Below are positions 41,406 to 50,009 of a stretch of 64,000 nt of DNA, piece after piece. A model generated the notes under the pieces. The model saw only the letters and a list, made by a program, of their open reading frames with translations. It had not been told where the DNA came from and searched no databases. Every line of letters starts with the position of its first letter. The stretch's first letter is position 1. Origin of the DNA: Physcousia sp015060555. Lineage in GTDB: Bacteria; Bacteroidota; Bacteroidia; Bacteroidales; Bacteroidaceae. A program made the translations under genes and the position numbers. The DNA lies in the NCBI GenBank assembly GCA_015060555.1, contig SUYG01000013.1, forward strand, positions 1 through 64,000, given 5' to 3'.

Positions 41406-43829
41406 ATGAAAAGTAAAAAAAATACGTTCCATGATGCCTCTCTGGGGTGGTCTGCTTTTGGGACTTTGCTCAAAAGTAATTCTTATTTTTCACTTTTCAC
41501 TCTTTCATTTTTCATTCTACTGACCTATAGCGTTGAAGCGTTAGGTCAGAAGACTATCTACGTGGAGCGTGACCTGAAGGAGGTCACCGTCAAGCCTAAG
41601 AAGCAGCGCTATAAGCGTAAAGGTAATCCTGCCGTGGAGCTGATGCGTAAGGTCATTGACGCCAAGGCCAACCATTCCTTGGAACAGAATGATTTCGTCA
41701 GCTATTACAAGTACCAGCGCGTCACCACAGGCTTCGACAATATTTCGCAGCACAAAGCCGACTCCATGAAGCTGCTCCAGCATCCGCTCCTGAAACAGCA
41801 GGTGGAGTACTGCCCGCAGACGGATAAATACATCCTTCCGCTACACTACGTCGAAACAGCTACCCATCACCTCTGGCGTCGCGAACCCAAGATTGAGCGC
41901 AACTATGTTCTGGGAACCAACAGCGAGGGCGTCACAGACCTCCTGCCCATTGGAGATGAGGTCAACACCGTAGTCCAAAGCCTCTTCACCGACATCAACA
42001 TCTACGATGATGTCATCGATTTCCTTTCACGCCGCTTCACAAGCCCCCTGTCCTCGCGAGCTGCCATCTCCTTCTTCCAATTCTTTATAGAGGACACCGT
42101 TGAGGTGGACAGCAAAGCTTGTATTCAAGTCAGTTTCGTTCCCCAGAATCCCCAGGACTTCGGCTTCAGCGGGCGTCTGTGGATTCTCAACGACAGCACC
42201 TATCGCGTACATAAAGGTCTTCTACATCTGCCGCTGCGTTCCAGTGTGAACTATGTCAACGCGCTGACCATAGAGCAACGCTTCACAGACCTTCCCAACG
42301 GACAGCGCGTGTTGCAGACCGACGACCTTTTTGCCGAACTCGGCATCATCAAGGGGCACCGTGCTGCCTTCGTGCATAGAGCCACAAACTACACCTCCAT
42401 CAGCACCGATACAATCCCCGACGAGGCTTTTCGAAAGAGTGATAAACTGCGAGAAGGGACAACCAATGTCGAAGACCCGGACTTCTGGGCACGACATCGT
42501 GTGGATACACTCTCGAAAGCAGAGGGCCGTTTGTCGGACGTGGTAAACTCTTTCCAGCAGTTGCGCGGCGCCGGCTTCTTCCTCTATGTTATGCGAGCCG
42601 TCATCAACAACTATTTCGAGACCTCGCGCTATACCAATGAGAGCAAAATTGACATCGGGCCTGTCATGTCCATGTACTCTAACAACTTCATCGACGGTCC
42701 GCGTGTTCGCCTTGGCTTTCAGACTACCGCCAAGCTCTTGCCCAAGCTCTTTTTCAAGGGCTATGCTGCCTACGGCTTCCGTAGCCGCAACTGGTATGGA
42801 ATGGGCGAGGTGGAGTATTCGTTCCTGCGCAAGAAGGAAGCGCCCCATGAATTTCCACGCCACAGTATCACCGCACAGTTCCGTCAGGATGTCTTCAGTC
42901 CTGCCGACATGATGTGGCAGCATGGGCGTGATAAAGACAACGTGTGGACAAGTTTCAAGACGCAGGATGTCACGCACATGATGTTCCAGCGCCACTTCCT
43001 ACTGCGCTACGAGTATGAGACCAACAACCACTTGGACTTTAAGTTCCAGGCCAAGCACGCGCGTATCACCCCCTGTGGCGACCTCTTCTATCGCCGCCTC
43101 GACGGTGAGATGGTAGAGCACCTCTACACCACCGACCTGATGCTGTCATTGCGCTGGGCTCCAGGTGAGCAAATCATCAACTCCAAGCAACGCCGCCACT
43201 ATGTAAACCGCAACAATCCCGTTTTCACGCTCTCACACACCTGCGGCATCAAGGGTATCCTCGGCAGCGACTACAACTACAACGTCACAGAACTCACCGC
43301 CTACAAACGAATCTGGCTTAATTCCTACGGCAAAATCTCGCTTAACCTTCGCGGTGCCGTGCAGTGGAATCGTGTTCCATTCCCCCTCTTGCTTATGCCT
43401 GTGGCCAACAACTCCTACATTATCACGCGCGATATGTTCTGTATGATTAACAACATGGAGTTTATCAACGACCGCTATCTCTCGTTCCAGGCTGAGTGGG
43501 ACCTCTCGGGCAAGCTGTTCAACCGTATTCCGCTGCTTAAAAAGCTCAAGCTGCGCGAGGTTATTGGCTTTAAAGCCCTCTATGGACATCTCTCAGCCAA
43601 GAACAACCCCGCTCTGCATCCCGGTGACCACGACCTTTTCGAGATGCCCTCGCGCGATGGTGTTCCCATCGTTCATGAGATGGGTAATGTGCCCTATATG
43701 GAACTCAACGTAGGTATCCATAACATCCTCAAGATTATTCGTATAGACTACGTCTATCGAATCAACTACCATGATTTCCCGGGTGTCAAGAAGCATGGTG
43801 TCCGTTTCGCCCTCGAGTTCGATTTCTGA
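41406..43829 (+). CDS. DUF5686 family outer-membrane protein
   Basis: An 807-aa exported protein of the DUF5686 group. The signal peptide (FSLFTLSFFILLTYSVEALG) begins only at about residue 28, and its codons are a heptamer array (41480-41521). The mature N-terminus (ERDLKEVTVKPKKQRYKRKG, then NPAVELMRKVIDAK) is family-typical; the C-terminal half alternates strands and ends in Phe (GVRFALEFDF), as in outer-membrane beta-barrels. Function unknown, possibly envelope transport or assembly. A Start nearer the hydrophobic run has no ATG. Its TGA stop directly abuts the stop codon of the convergent patatin gene. Confidence 0.85.
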   Translation: MKSKKNTFHDASLGWSAFGTLLKSNSYFSLFTLSFFILLTYSVEALGQKTIYVERDLKEVTVKPKKQRYKRKGNPAVELMRKVIDAKANHSLEQNDFVSYYKYQRVTTGFDNISQHKADSMKLLQHPLLKQQVEYCPQTDKYILPLHYVETATHHLWRREPKIERNYVLGTNSEGVTDLLPIGDEVNTVVQSLFTDINIYDDVIDFLSRRFTSPLSSRAAISFFQFFIEDTVEVDSKACIQVSFVPQNPQDFGFSGRLWILNDSTYRVHKGLLHLPLRSSVNYVNALTIEQRFTDLPNGQRVLQTDDLFAELGIIKGHRAAFVHRATNYTSISTDTIPDEAFRKSDKLREGTTNVEDPDFWARHRVDTLSKAEGRLSDVVNSFQQLRGAGFFLYVMRAVINNYFETSRYTNESKIDIGPVMSMYSNNFIDGPRVRLGFQTTAKLLPKLFFKGYAAYGFRSRNWYGMGEVEYSFLRKKEAPHEFPRHSITAQFRQDVFSPADMMWQHGRDKDNVWTSFKTQDVTHMMFQRHFLLRYEYETNNHLDFKFQAKHARITPCGDLFYRRLDGEMVEHLYTTDLMLSLRWAPGEQIINSKQRRHYVNRNNPVFTLSHTCGIKGILGSDYNYNVTELTAYKRIWLNSYGKISLNLRGAVQWNRVPFPLLLMPVANNSYIITRDMFCMINNMEFINDRYLSFQAEWDLSGKLFNRIPLLKKLKLREVIGFKALYGHLSAKNNPALHPGDHDLFEMPSRDGVPIVHEMGNVPYMELNVGIHNILKIIRIDYVYRINYHDFPGVKKHGVRFALEFDF
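41480..41521 (+). repeat. Heptamer array inside the DUF5686 signal-peptide codons
   Basis: Six consecutive 7-nt units: TTCTTAT, TTTTCAC, TTTTCAC, TCTTTCA, TTTTTCA, TTCTACT. They encode the Phe/Leu/Ser-rich hydrophobic core of the signal peptide. Confidence 0.65.
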
Positions 43830-44681
43830 TTACCGCTTTTCTACGAACGCTTGAATGCGGGGAAGTTCCCGTTCAGCCAGTTCTCTGCCAAGGGCATAGG
43901 TCTCGCGCATCCGGCTACGGCTGTGTGAAAGATGTCCTATGGGCAGCGTCTGTTCAGGGCACAGAACAAGTGCGTTGCCTGCAGCCTGCTGTTCAGCTAC
44001 ATAGCGTAATTCCGCGTTGTACATCTCGTGACGCCGTTCCCAGATATCCAGGAGCACAGGGTAGCATCGCAGTACGCGACGGATAAACCATAGGTACTTC
44101 AGGGGCGTCTTCTGGTAGTTTGCGGGTTGTGTCAGAATGACCACATTACGTTCAAAGCCCTGTTGCTGGAAGTATTGAAGGGGAATGGAGTCAGCGATGC
44201 CGCCATCAAGCAGCTGTTGCCCTCCGATGCTCACAATCTTCGAGACGATGGGCATTGCCGAGGATGCCAGAATCCAGTCCAACATCTCCTTGCGGAATTT
44301 GTCGAAACGCTGATAGACAGGCTCGCCGCTGTCAACGTCGGTAGCCACCACGTGGAACTCCATAGGGCTGTGGTCGAATGCGTCTATATCAAACTTATCC
44401 AGGTGTAGGGGTAGGGTATAGTATGCGAAGCGCGGACCGAAGATGCCCCCGGTGGTCAACAGCGACCACAGACTGCAGTAGCGCAGATCATGGGCATAGC
44501 GTAGGTTGTAGCGTAGCACACGCCCTGCCTGACCGCTTTTGTAGTTACAGCCGAAGCATGCACCTGCCGACACGCCCACAACGCCGTCGAATGCCACGCC
44601 ATGTTCCATGAGCACGTCCATTATGCCAGCCGAGAACAGCCCTCGCAGGGCGCCGCCCTCCAGCACTAAACCTGTCTTCAT
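43830..44681 (-). CDS. Patatin-like phospholipase
   Basis: A 283-aa serine hydrolase of the bacterial patatin family (RssA/YjjU type). Oxyanion loop GGALRGLFSAGIMDVL near residue 10, nucleophile elbow GVSAGACFG (Gly-x-Ser-x-Gly) near 40 and the dyad Asp in LLDGGIADSIPLQYF near 165. No signal peptide, so cytosolic or membrane-associated; the lipid substrate is unknown. It is convergent with DUF5686 with no intergenic base. A -7 promoter box (TACCTTTG, minus strand) lies at 44707-44714. Behind it is a repeat-rich gap. Confidence 0.92.
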   Translation of the reverse strand: MKTGLVLEGGALRGLFSAGIMDVLMEHGVAFDGVVGVSAGACFGCNYKSGQAGRVLRYNLRYAHDLRYCSLWSLLTTGGIFGPRFAYYTLPLHLDKFDIDAFDHSPMEFHVVATDVDSGEPVYQRFDKFRKEMLDWILASSAMPIVSKIVSIGGQQLLDGGIADSIPLQYFQQQGFERNVVILTQPANYQKTPLKYLWFIRRVLRCYPVLLDIWERRHEMYNAELRYVAEQQAAGNALVLCPEQTLPIGHLSHSRSRMRETYALGRELAERELPRIQAFVEKR

Positions 44682-44706
44682 CGTTGTGTTCCAGTCTTTC
44701 TGCCGC

Positions 44707-44714
44707 CAAAGGTA
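44707..44714 (-). promoter_or_regulatory. -7 box upstream of the patatin gene
   Basis: Minus strand TACCTTTG, 26 bp upstream of the ATG at 44681. A TTG at 44739-44737 lies 22 bp further up, slightly too far for a standard -33. Confidence 0.45.
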
Positions 44715-44792
44715 CGCATTATTTCCGAACCGACAGCAACAGAATGCCTCTTTTCTGCATTAAACCCAGAAATGTTTTTTGGCGAAAAAACT

Positions 44793-45138
44793 CTCATTCC
44801 CTCAAACTTGTTGTATATCAAGCCATAGAGGCTGAGAGAATGCTGAGAGAAAGCTGAGGGAATGAGGGAAATGGTCGAAACCCCTATGGTAAAAACGGCT
44901 ACACCCTATAGGGCGTAGGGTGGATCACCATGGTGGCCCACTCAGAAGAGCATGGTCTTCAAGGTGGAGGAGCAAGGTCTTGACCCTATTGCATGAAGGA
45001 CTTGACCCTATTGCATGAAGGACTTGACCTTATTGCATGAAGGACTTGACCTTGTTACTTTTCCTCATTCTCTCAGCCTTTCCCTCAGCATTCTCTCATC
45101 CCTTATGAGTTGACAATCAACAAGTATGAGGGAATGAG
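44793..45138. repeat. Miniature element of about 346 bp with long inverted repeats enclosing a 22-nt array
   Basis: Imperfect inverted repeats of about 80 nt occupy 44793-44871 and 45058-45138: both ends begin CTCATTCCCTCA and both contain GAGAGAATGCTGAG. The left arm also has three 11-nt units (44831-44863, GCTGAG(A/G)GAA(T/A)). The interior holds the tandem array at 44945-45060 and a segment (44900-44980) shared with 24480-24560. No transposase or other gene is inside; the gap 44682-45275 between patatin and the helicase gene is otherwise empty. Confidence 0.75.
44945..45060. repeat. 22-nt-periodic tandem array, locus 2
   Basis: Units start with GAAGAGC/GAGGAGC/GAAGGAC: 44945-44966 (22), 44967-44994 (28), 44995-45016 (22), 45017-45038 (22), 45039-45060 (22). 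The third and fourth differ by one base. The first two units match the GAAGAGC-GGTCTTC units of the array at 24516-24558. Confidence 0.8.
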
Positions 45139-45275
45139 GGAAAAAGAAGATGAAAAGATTATTTCGGGAAACTGCTCATAGCAAGTATAGCGACGACCTT
45201 CTCCACCTACTTCTGGAACTCGACGGTGTGGAGGTTGAAAGCATAGAATAGGATGCCACAACATCCATATAGCTC

Positions 45276-48143
45276 TCAATCGTTTAAGGCACTGATGTAA
45301 TCGAGGAGGGTACGGTAAGGGGTACAGGTTCGGAGAAGGGAGAGGTTGCCGACGAGGATAAACTGATGACGGGCACGCGTGATGGCGACATTTAGCTTGC
45401 GGTCGAGAAGAAGGTGGGTGACCGCAGGGGTGGCAGAAAGGGCTGTCGTTTCTATGGGCTGTGAGAGGATGGGGAGTTGCCAGGGAGCGGAGACGGTGGT
45501 GGAGAAGAGGATGATGTCTCGCTGCGAGCCTTGGTAGCGTTCTACAGTGTCAATGGTGATGGCTTCGTAGTCAGGGATATGACGTGCGGCAAGGGCACGG
45601 CGTATCTGCGTAATCTGCCCTCGGAAGGGGACAATAATACCCAACGTCATGCTCGTCTTTTGGTTTGACAGAGCGGACTTGATATGAGCTACGATGTCGG
45701 CAACACAGTCAGCTTCGGCTGCATTGCTCTTGGCGGTGCAACGGTCGGGCGAGGCTGGGACATCGTAGGCTATTAGACGTGCTGCTGTAGCAGTGGTGAA
45801 GGGTAGGGGGCCGCGCTGATGGGGGAGTGGAACGGCAGTAAGCTGGCCGTCGTAGTAGTTGGCATTGACAAAGGCGGCAATGTCCTCATGCATTCTGCCC
45901 TGACGATGTAGAAGCCCCACGGCCTGTGGAACGCCCATGCGTATGGCGAGGGAGTGGAGACGCTCAAAGAGAGAACGGCGGCAGTCTGTGATGCCGGCTG
46001 TACGCAACCCCTTGTCTGCCACGGCAGACTCTGCTGGTGACTGCGCCACGACGGCCGGCAACTGCTTGTGGTCGCCAATGAGGATGAACTTGTCTATGGC
46101 AAGGTGTCCGTGGGCATCAACAGCACAAAAGAGGGGCAGGAGATGGGGTTCCAGCGCTTGGGAGGCTTCGTCAATGATAGCAGCGCGGAAATGGCGTAGC
46201 AAGAAGAGCTCGGGCATCGAGGACAGCGACGCAATGGTGCCTACGATAATGGGGACTTGTTGCAGAAGTTGGCGGACTGCATCGCGTGTGGGGTAGCTAT
46301 CCACGAGTTGCGTGAGGAGGTGACAGCGATGCTCTGGCGCACAGGAGAGCTCCGGTCCTATGCGCAGGTATTCGGCAGCGATGTCAGCGAGCATGGAACA
46401 GATCTCATCCACGGCACGATTGGTAAAAGCTGTCAGGAGTAGCGCATCGCCGTGGGCTGGGGCAGTAGCAAGGAATTCAAGCACCATCTGGCGCAGCGCC
46501 ACCGTGGTCTTGCCTGTGCCTGGAGGGCCTACGAGCAGGAAGTAGTCCTTGGCTTGACGAGCACGAAGGACGATGTCACGGAGGTGATTATCGGCAACAT
46601 TGAGACTTAATGTGATGGTTTCGTCAAACTGAGGAATACGCTGACCAATAATGAGTTGCTGTCGTGACGGTTCAATGGAGAGAAAGGCATAGAGCCCACG
46701 ATAGATAACTGTATAGCCACTGTCGGCATGGGCAGGTTCGATGGCATAGAGTCTATCGGTACGGAACAGCTGTTTGTCGCGCTGCGGGAAGCGAAGACGG
46801 AGGGTCAGGGACGTCGGCGAGAAGTGTTCGATGATGCATGAAGTGTAGAAATCAGCAGGCTGACGCTGGCAATCGGCGTGCTGGGCATAGAGCATTACCA
46901 TATCGCCGACACGAAAGTTGGATGACTCGTCAATGGCGGTGGTGACGGCTTCAATGGCTACCACACCGGCAGTGGTCACAAGGGGTGTGATGTGGAGGTC
47001 GGGGATGATGCGCCCAGCATTCTGCTTTGCGGCTGTTGTTGTGCGCCAAGTGTCAGCAAAGCCACCATGTCCTGCTGGCATATTAACACCCTCGACGCCG
47101 GTCTTGGCCAAGAACTGCTCGCGCTCCACGAAGGCCAGCATCGTGAAAAAGTAGCTGCGAGCGAGGATGGGAGCACAGTTGATGGTGCTGAGGAAACGCA
47201 GGATGGGTGGCCTCAAGTAGCTCTCATAAAATCGGTCATGAACACCAATGACATTGAAATGTGCCTCGGTCAGAGTCTCGAAGAGGTGTGCAGGGGCTGT
47301 GCGCAGCAGATGTTCCAGGTGAACAATGCCGTTGCGAACAGCAATGGCACGATGGATGTCATTGCGCCCGAGGTGGATGTCCATAAGGTGAGGATAGCGT
47401 GCGTAGAAGAGGAGAGTGGTGACCTGAGCATAGGGCAAGTCCTCGTTGTAGTAGAGAGATTCTTTGTAGAGCGCCATCTGCATGGCATGCTCGTAGCGGT
47501 AATGCTCGTCGCGCTCGGCCTTGCCGGACTTTAGTTCCACGACGGTTCGATGGTCGCTGCTCATCATATCCATACGTCCTTGTATGCCAAGGGCTTCGCA
47601 CAGGAAGGCGGACTCCAATGAAGCTGCTGCTGGCAAGCGGTGCTGCACGGTGGTGTGGATGTTCTCAAAAAGCGTGTGGCACTGGTCTGCGAAGTCCTGG
47701 CCGATGCCCTCTGTGGTGGCGAAGTGCAAGGCATCGGTGCGAAACGACTTGCGCAGTGAGGCGCGGAAGAGGTCTTCGGGCGCGGTCTGTGGTGAGGCGT
47801 TCACACAGTCGTCAAGGAACTGGTTGGCCACATTACCCAAGAGAATGGCAGCACTGGTTGTGGCTGGAGTGAACTTCTGAAGGAGGTGCATTGCTGGCGC
47901 GTCGCCGTGGTGCGTGAAGCAGCGGCAGATGGCCGTTACATCGACCAGAAAATCTGGGTCAAGTACGATATGCTGTGGCAGTAGAGTGCCGTCAGTATGT
48001 TCCTCTGAGAGGAGAAGATTGAGCTGGGCTCCCGTGAAGAGATAGGCCGTAGGGATGAGGTTGGGGTTGGCAACTCGACGTTCGCCGGCGATGATGGTGT
48101 CGTCGGTCCAGCTGTCAACTTTGATGCGCAGTTTCTTCAACAT
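45276..48143 (-). CDS. Dna2-like nuclease-helicase (PD-(D/E)XK nuclease plus superfamily 1 helicase)
   Basis: A 955-aa protein. Residues about 180-260 carry a RecB/Cas4-type nuclease core (ALGIQGRMDMM and VVELKSGKAE, giving D...ExK). The C-terminal 450 residues form an SF1B helicase of the Upf1/Dna2 type: Walker A LVGPPGTGKTTVALRQM, DEAS-box AAIIDEASQALEPHLLPLF, FILIGDHKQLPAVV, and motif VI-type ERYQGSQRDIILFS followed by VAITRARHQFILVG. The layout resembles eukaryotic Dna2, which trims 5' flaps and resects ends. I see no clear four-Cys Fe-S set. It lies 5 bp downstream of the lytic transglycosylase gene; a defence role is possible but no partner genes support it. Confidence 0.87.
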   Translation of the reverse strand: MLKKLRIKVDSWTDDTIIAGERRVANPNLIPTAYLFTGAQLNLLLSEEHTDGTLLPQHIVLDPDFLVDVTAICRCFTHHGDAPAMHLLQKFTPATTSAAILLGNVANQFLDDCVNASPQTAPEDLFRASLRKSFRTDALHFATTEGIGQDFADQCHTLFENIHTTVQHRLPAAASLESAFLCEALGIQGRMDMMSSDHRTVVELKSGKAERDEHYRYEHAMQMALYKESLYYNEDLPYAQVTTLLFYARYPHLMDIHLGRNDIHRAIAVRNGIVHLEHLLRTAPAHLFETLTEAHFNVIGVHDRFYESYLRPPILRFLSTINCAPILARSYFFTMLAFVEREQFLAKTGVEGVNMPAGHGGFADTWRTTTAAKQNAGRIIPDLHITPLVTTAGVVAIEAVTTAIDESSNFRVGDMVMLYAQHADCQRQPADFYTSCIIEHFSPTSLTLRLRFPQRDKQLFRTDRLYAIEPAHADSGYTVIYRGLYAFLSIEPSRQQLIIGQRIPQFDETITLSLNVADNHLRDIVLRARQAKDYFLLVGPPGTGKTTVALRQMVLEFLATAPAHGDALLLTAFTNRAVDEICSMLADIAAEYLRIGPELSCAPEHRCHLLTQLVDSYPTRDAVRQLLQQVPIIVGTIASLSSMPELFLLRHFRAAIIDEASQALEPHLLPLFCAVDAHGHLAIDKFILIGDHKQLPAVVAQSPAESAVADKGLRTAGITDCRRSLFERLHSLAIRMGVPQAVGLLHRQGRMHEDIAAFVNANYYDGQLTAVPLPHQRGPLPFTTATAARLIAYDVPASPDRCTAKSNAAEADCVADIVAHIKSALSNQKTSMTLGIIVPFRGQITQIRRALAARHIPDYEAITIDTVERYQGSQRDIILFSTTVSAPWQLPILSQPIETTALSATPAVTHLLLDRKLNVAITRARHQFILVGNLSLLRTCTPYRTLLDYISALND

Positions 48144-48148
48144 CGCGT

Positions 48149-49336
48149 TTACTGGAGGCTGTCATTAAGAAACTCGGAACGCGAGCGCACGCGCGAGGGC
48201 TTCGAACTGGAAGGTGAAGGCTGGCGACCGGTGGAGTGGGGGCGTGCCACTCCGCGATAGACTGCCCATCGTTTGTGAATCTGGCGCACATAATCCACAG
48301 TCTCTTCGCCACGTAGGTAGCCAAATTTCACGAGGGGGTTGCGATAGGTGGAGGGCGAGGCGAGTGCGAGCACATAGGGTTCCACCTCGCTCCAGCGCTG
48401 TGCCGAGCGGCCTGCAGCCTGTGCCAGCGTCATGGCATCACGAATGTGTCCGGCGCCTCCGTTGTAGGCTGCCAGCACGAAATTGATGCGCTCGTGTGGA
48501 TTGGCGACATCGGAGAAGGAGCCGTTCAGCTGCGAGAGATAGCGTGCGGCAGCTTCGATATTGCGAGCGGGGTCATAAAGGTCACCACGCGAGAGTCCTA
48601 GGCGTTCGCCCGTAGAAGGCATAATCTGCATGAGACCGCAGGCGCCTGCCCACGACAGTGCCTGCGGGTCGAAGCCGGACTCCTGATAGCATTGTGCTGC
48701 CAGCAGACGCCAATCCCACCCGATGCGCTGTGCAGCACGGATAAAATGTTCGTCGTAGTGACTGATGGTACCATTTTGTCGTGAGAGCATGGCAGGTCGC
48801 ATGCTGCGACGAACACGGTTGGCAGGTGCTTTTCGGACTTGCTCGGCGGCCAGCATCTGCTGGCGCAAAGCAGGCTTCCACCAGCGTTGTACAGCCTCCA
48901 CAAGTTGCGAAGACGCTGTGCGGGCTACCCAGCCGTTGGGCAGTAGGCTGCAGTCTGCAGTCAGGCGGACGCTGTCCATGTCCAGTGCGATGAGATCAAC
49001 CTCTCCGGACAAGAGACGCAGCAGCAGTTGCGCCGTATCCGAAGCCATCTCCATGCGCAAACGGGCGCCAATGCTGTTGGCGAATGCCTGTGCCAAAGAG
49101 AACTCAAGACCGAAGCCCTGACCACGGTATTCGTAGTAGGTGTCAGGACCGGAGAGTGTAACGGCAATTAGCTCACCAGCAGCCTGAACATCAGAGAGGT
49201 CGTAGGCTTCCCCTGCAGCACCATCATCGGCAGGCCCGAACATCACGGACTGAGAAGCTCTGTTCTCCTGACGACATGCTACGAGGGTCAGCCAGGAGAA
49301 CAGAGCAACCAGAGATAGAAGGCTGTTACGCTTCAA
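48149..49336 (-). CDS. MltF-like membrane-bound lytic murein transglycosylase
   Basis: A 395-aa lipoprotein (lipobox WLTLVAC, Cys about 21). Residues 45-170 resemble a periplasmic solute-binding-type domain (LIAVTLSGPDTYYEYRGQGF), and 195-340 are an SLT lytic transglycosylase: LLAAQCYQESGFDPQALSWA with the catalytic Glu, then GACGLMQIMPSTGERLGL and NFVLAAYNGGAGHIRDA. It cleaves peptidoglycan glycan strands, and the first domain regulates it in MltF. The C-terminal tail is basic and Ser-rich. It overlaps the udk gene by 4 bp (ATGA) and precedes the nuclease-helicase by 5 bp, so the three genes are one unit. Confidence 0.93.
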   Translation of the reverse strand: MKRNSLLSLVALFSWLTLVACRQENRASQSVMFGPADDGAAGEAYDLSDVQAAGELIAVTLSGPDTYYEYRGQGFGLEFSLAQAFANSIGARLRMEMASDTAQLLLRLLSGEVDLIALDMDSVRLTADCSLLPNGWVARTASSQLVEAVQRWWKPALRQQMLAAEQVRKAPANRVRRSMRPAMLSRQNGTISHYDEHFIRAAQRIGWDWRLLAAQCYQESGFDPQALSWAGACGLMQIMPSTGERLGLSRGDLYDPARNIEAAARYLSQLNGSFSDVANPHERINFVLAAYNGGAGHIRDAMTLAQAAGRSAQRWSEVEPYVLALASPSTYRNPLVKFGYLRGEETVDYVRQIHKRWAVYRGVARPHSTGRQPSPSSSKPSRVRSRSEFLNDSLQ

Positions 49337-49944
49337 GGTTTCAGCCGATGAATGATGTATGTCCGCATGATGTCGATGGCCTTCTGGTTCTCGCCGCCTT
49401 GCGGGATGATAAGGTCTGCATAGCGCTTAGTAGGTTCTATGAACTCCAGATGCATGGGCTTGAGGACATCAATGTAGCGGTCCATCACCATCTGTGCCGT
49501 GCGCCCGCGTTCAGCCATATCGCGACTGATGACGCGAATCAGTCGGTCATCGGGGTCGGCATCAACGAAGATCTTCAAGTCCATGAGGTCGCGCAGTTCC
49601 TTGCGACAAAGTGCCATAATGCCTTCGATGATAATGACTTCGCAAGGTTCAATGTGAATGGTCTCAGGCATACGGTTGCTCTCGATGTAGGAATAAGTGG
49701 GTTGCTCGATGGCGTTGCCGTTGCGCAACTCGTTAATCTGATGAATCAACAGTTTCCAGTCGAAAGCGTTGGGGTGGTCGAAATTGATCTTCCGACGCTC
49801 TTCCATAGGCACACCCGTATTGTCGTTGTAATAAGAGTCTTGCGGAATCACTGCAATCTGAGAACCAGGCAGGGACTCGACAATCTTTCGAACAACGGTG
49901 GTCTTGCCAGAACCTGTGCCACCTGCTATGCCGATGATGTACAT
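49333..49944 (-). CDS. udk: Uridine kinase
   Basis: Phosphorylates uridine and cytidine to UMP and CMP in pyrimidine salvage. A 203-aa P-loop kinase: Walker A GIAGGTGSGKTTVVRKIV, QDSYYNDNTGVPMEERRKIN (nucleoside-binding region), NFDHPNAFDWKLL, VIIIEGIMALCRKELRDLMD and DADPDDRLIRVISRDMAERG. Length matches E. coli Udk (213). First gene of the udk - lytic transglycosylase - nuclease-helicase unit. A heptamer array lies just upstream, filling the gap to the metalloprotease gene. Confidence 0.95.
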   Translation of the reverse strand: MYIIGIAGGTGSGKTTVVRKIVESLPGSQIAVIPQDSYYNDNTGVPMEERRKINFDHPNAFDWKLLIHQINELRNGNAIEQPTYSYIESNRMPETIHIEPCEVIIIEGIMALCRKELRDLMDLKIFVDADPDDRLIRVISRDMAERGRTAQMVMDRYIDVLKPMHLEFIEPTKRYADLIIPQGGENQKAIDIMRTYIIHRLKP

Positions 49945-49953
49945 GGGTATTTT

Positions 49954-50009
49954 AGTTTAAAGTTTAAAGTTTAAGGTTTAAAGTGGTGAGTTTAAAGTTT
50001 AAGGATTAG
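49954..50009. repeat. Eight-unit heptamer array between udk and the metalloprotease gene
   Basis: The 56 nt divide exactly into eight 7-nt units; five are AGTTTAA, the others GGTTTAA, AGTGGTG and GGATTAG. The last unit overlaps the metalloprotease stop codon. Confidence 0.75.

Noticed and set aside
45276..48143. Defence island around the nuclease-helicase
   Set aside because: Neighbours are udk and a lytic transglycosylase in one tight unit; no toxin, methylase, transposase or other defence genes.
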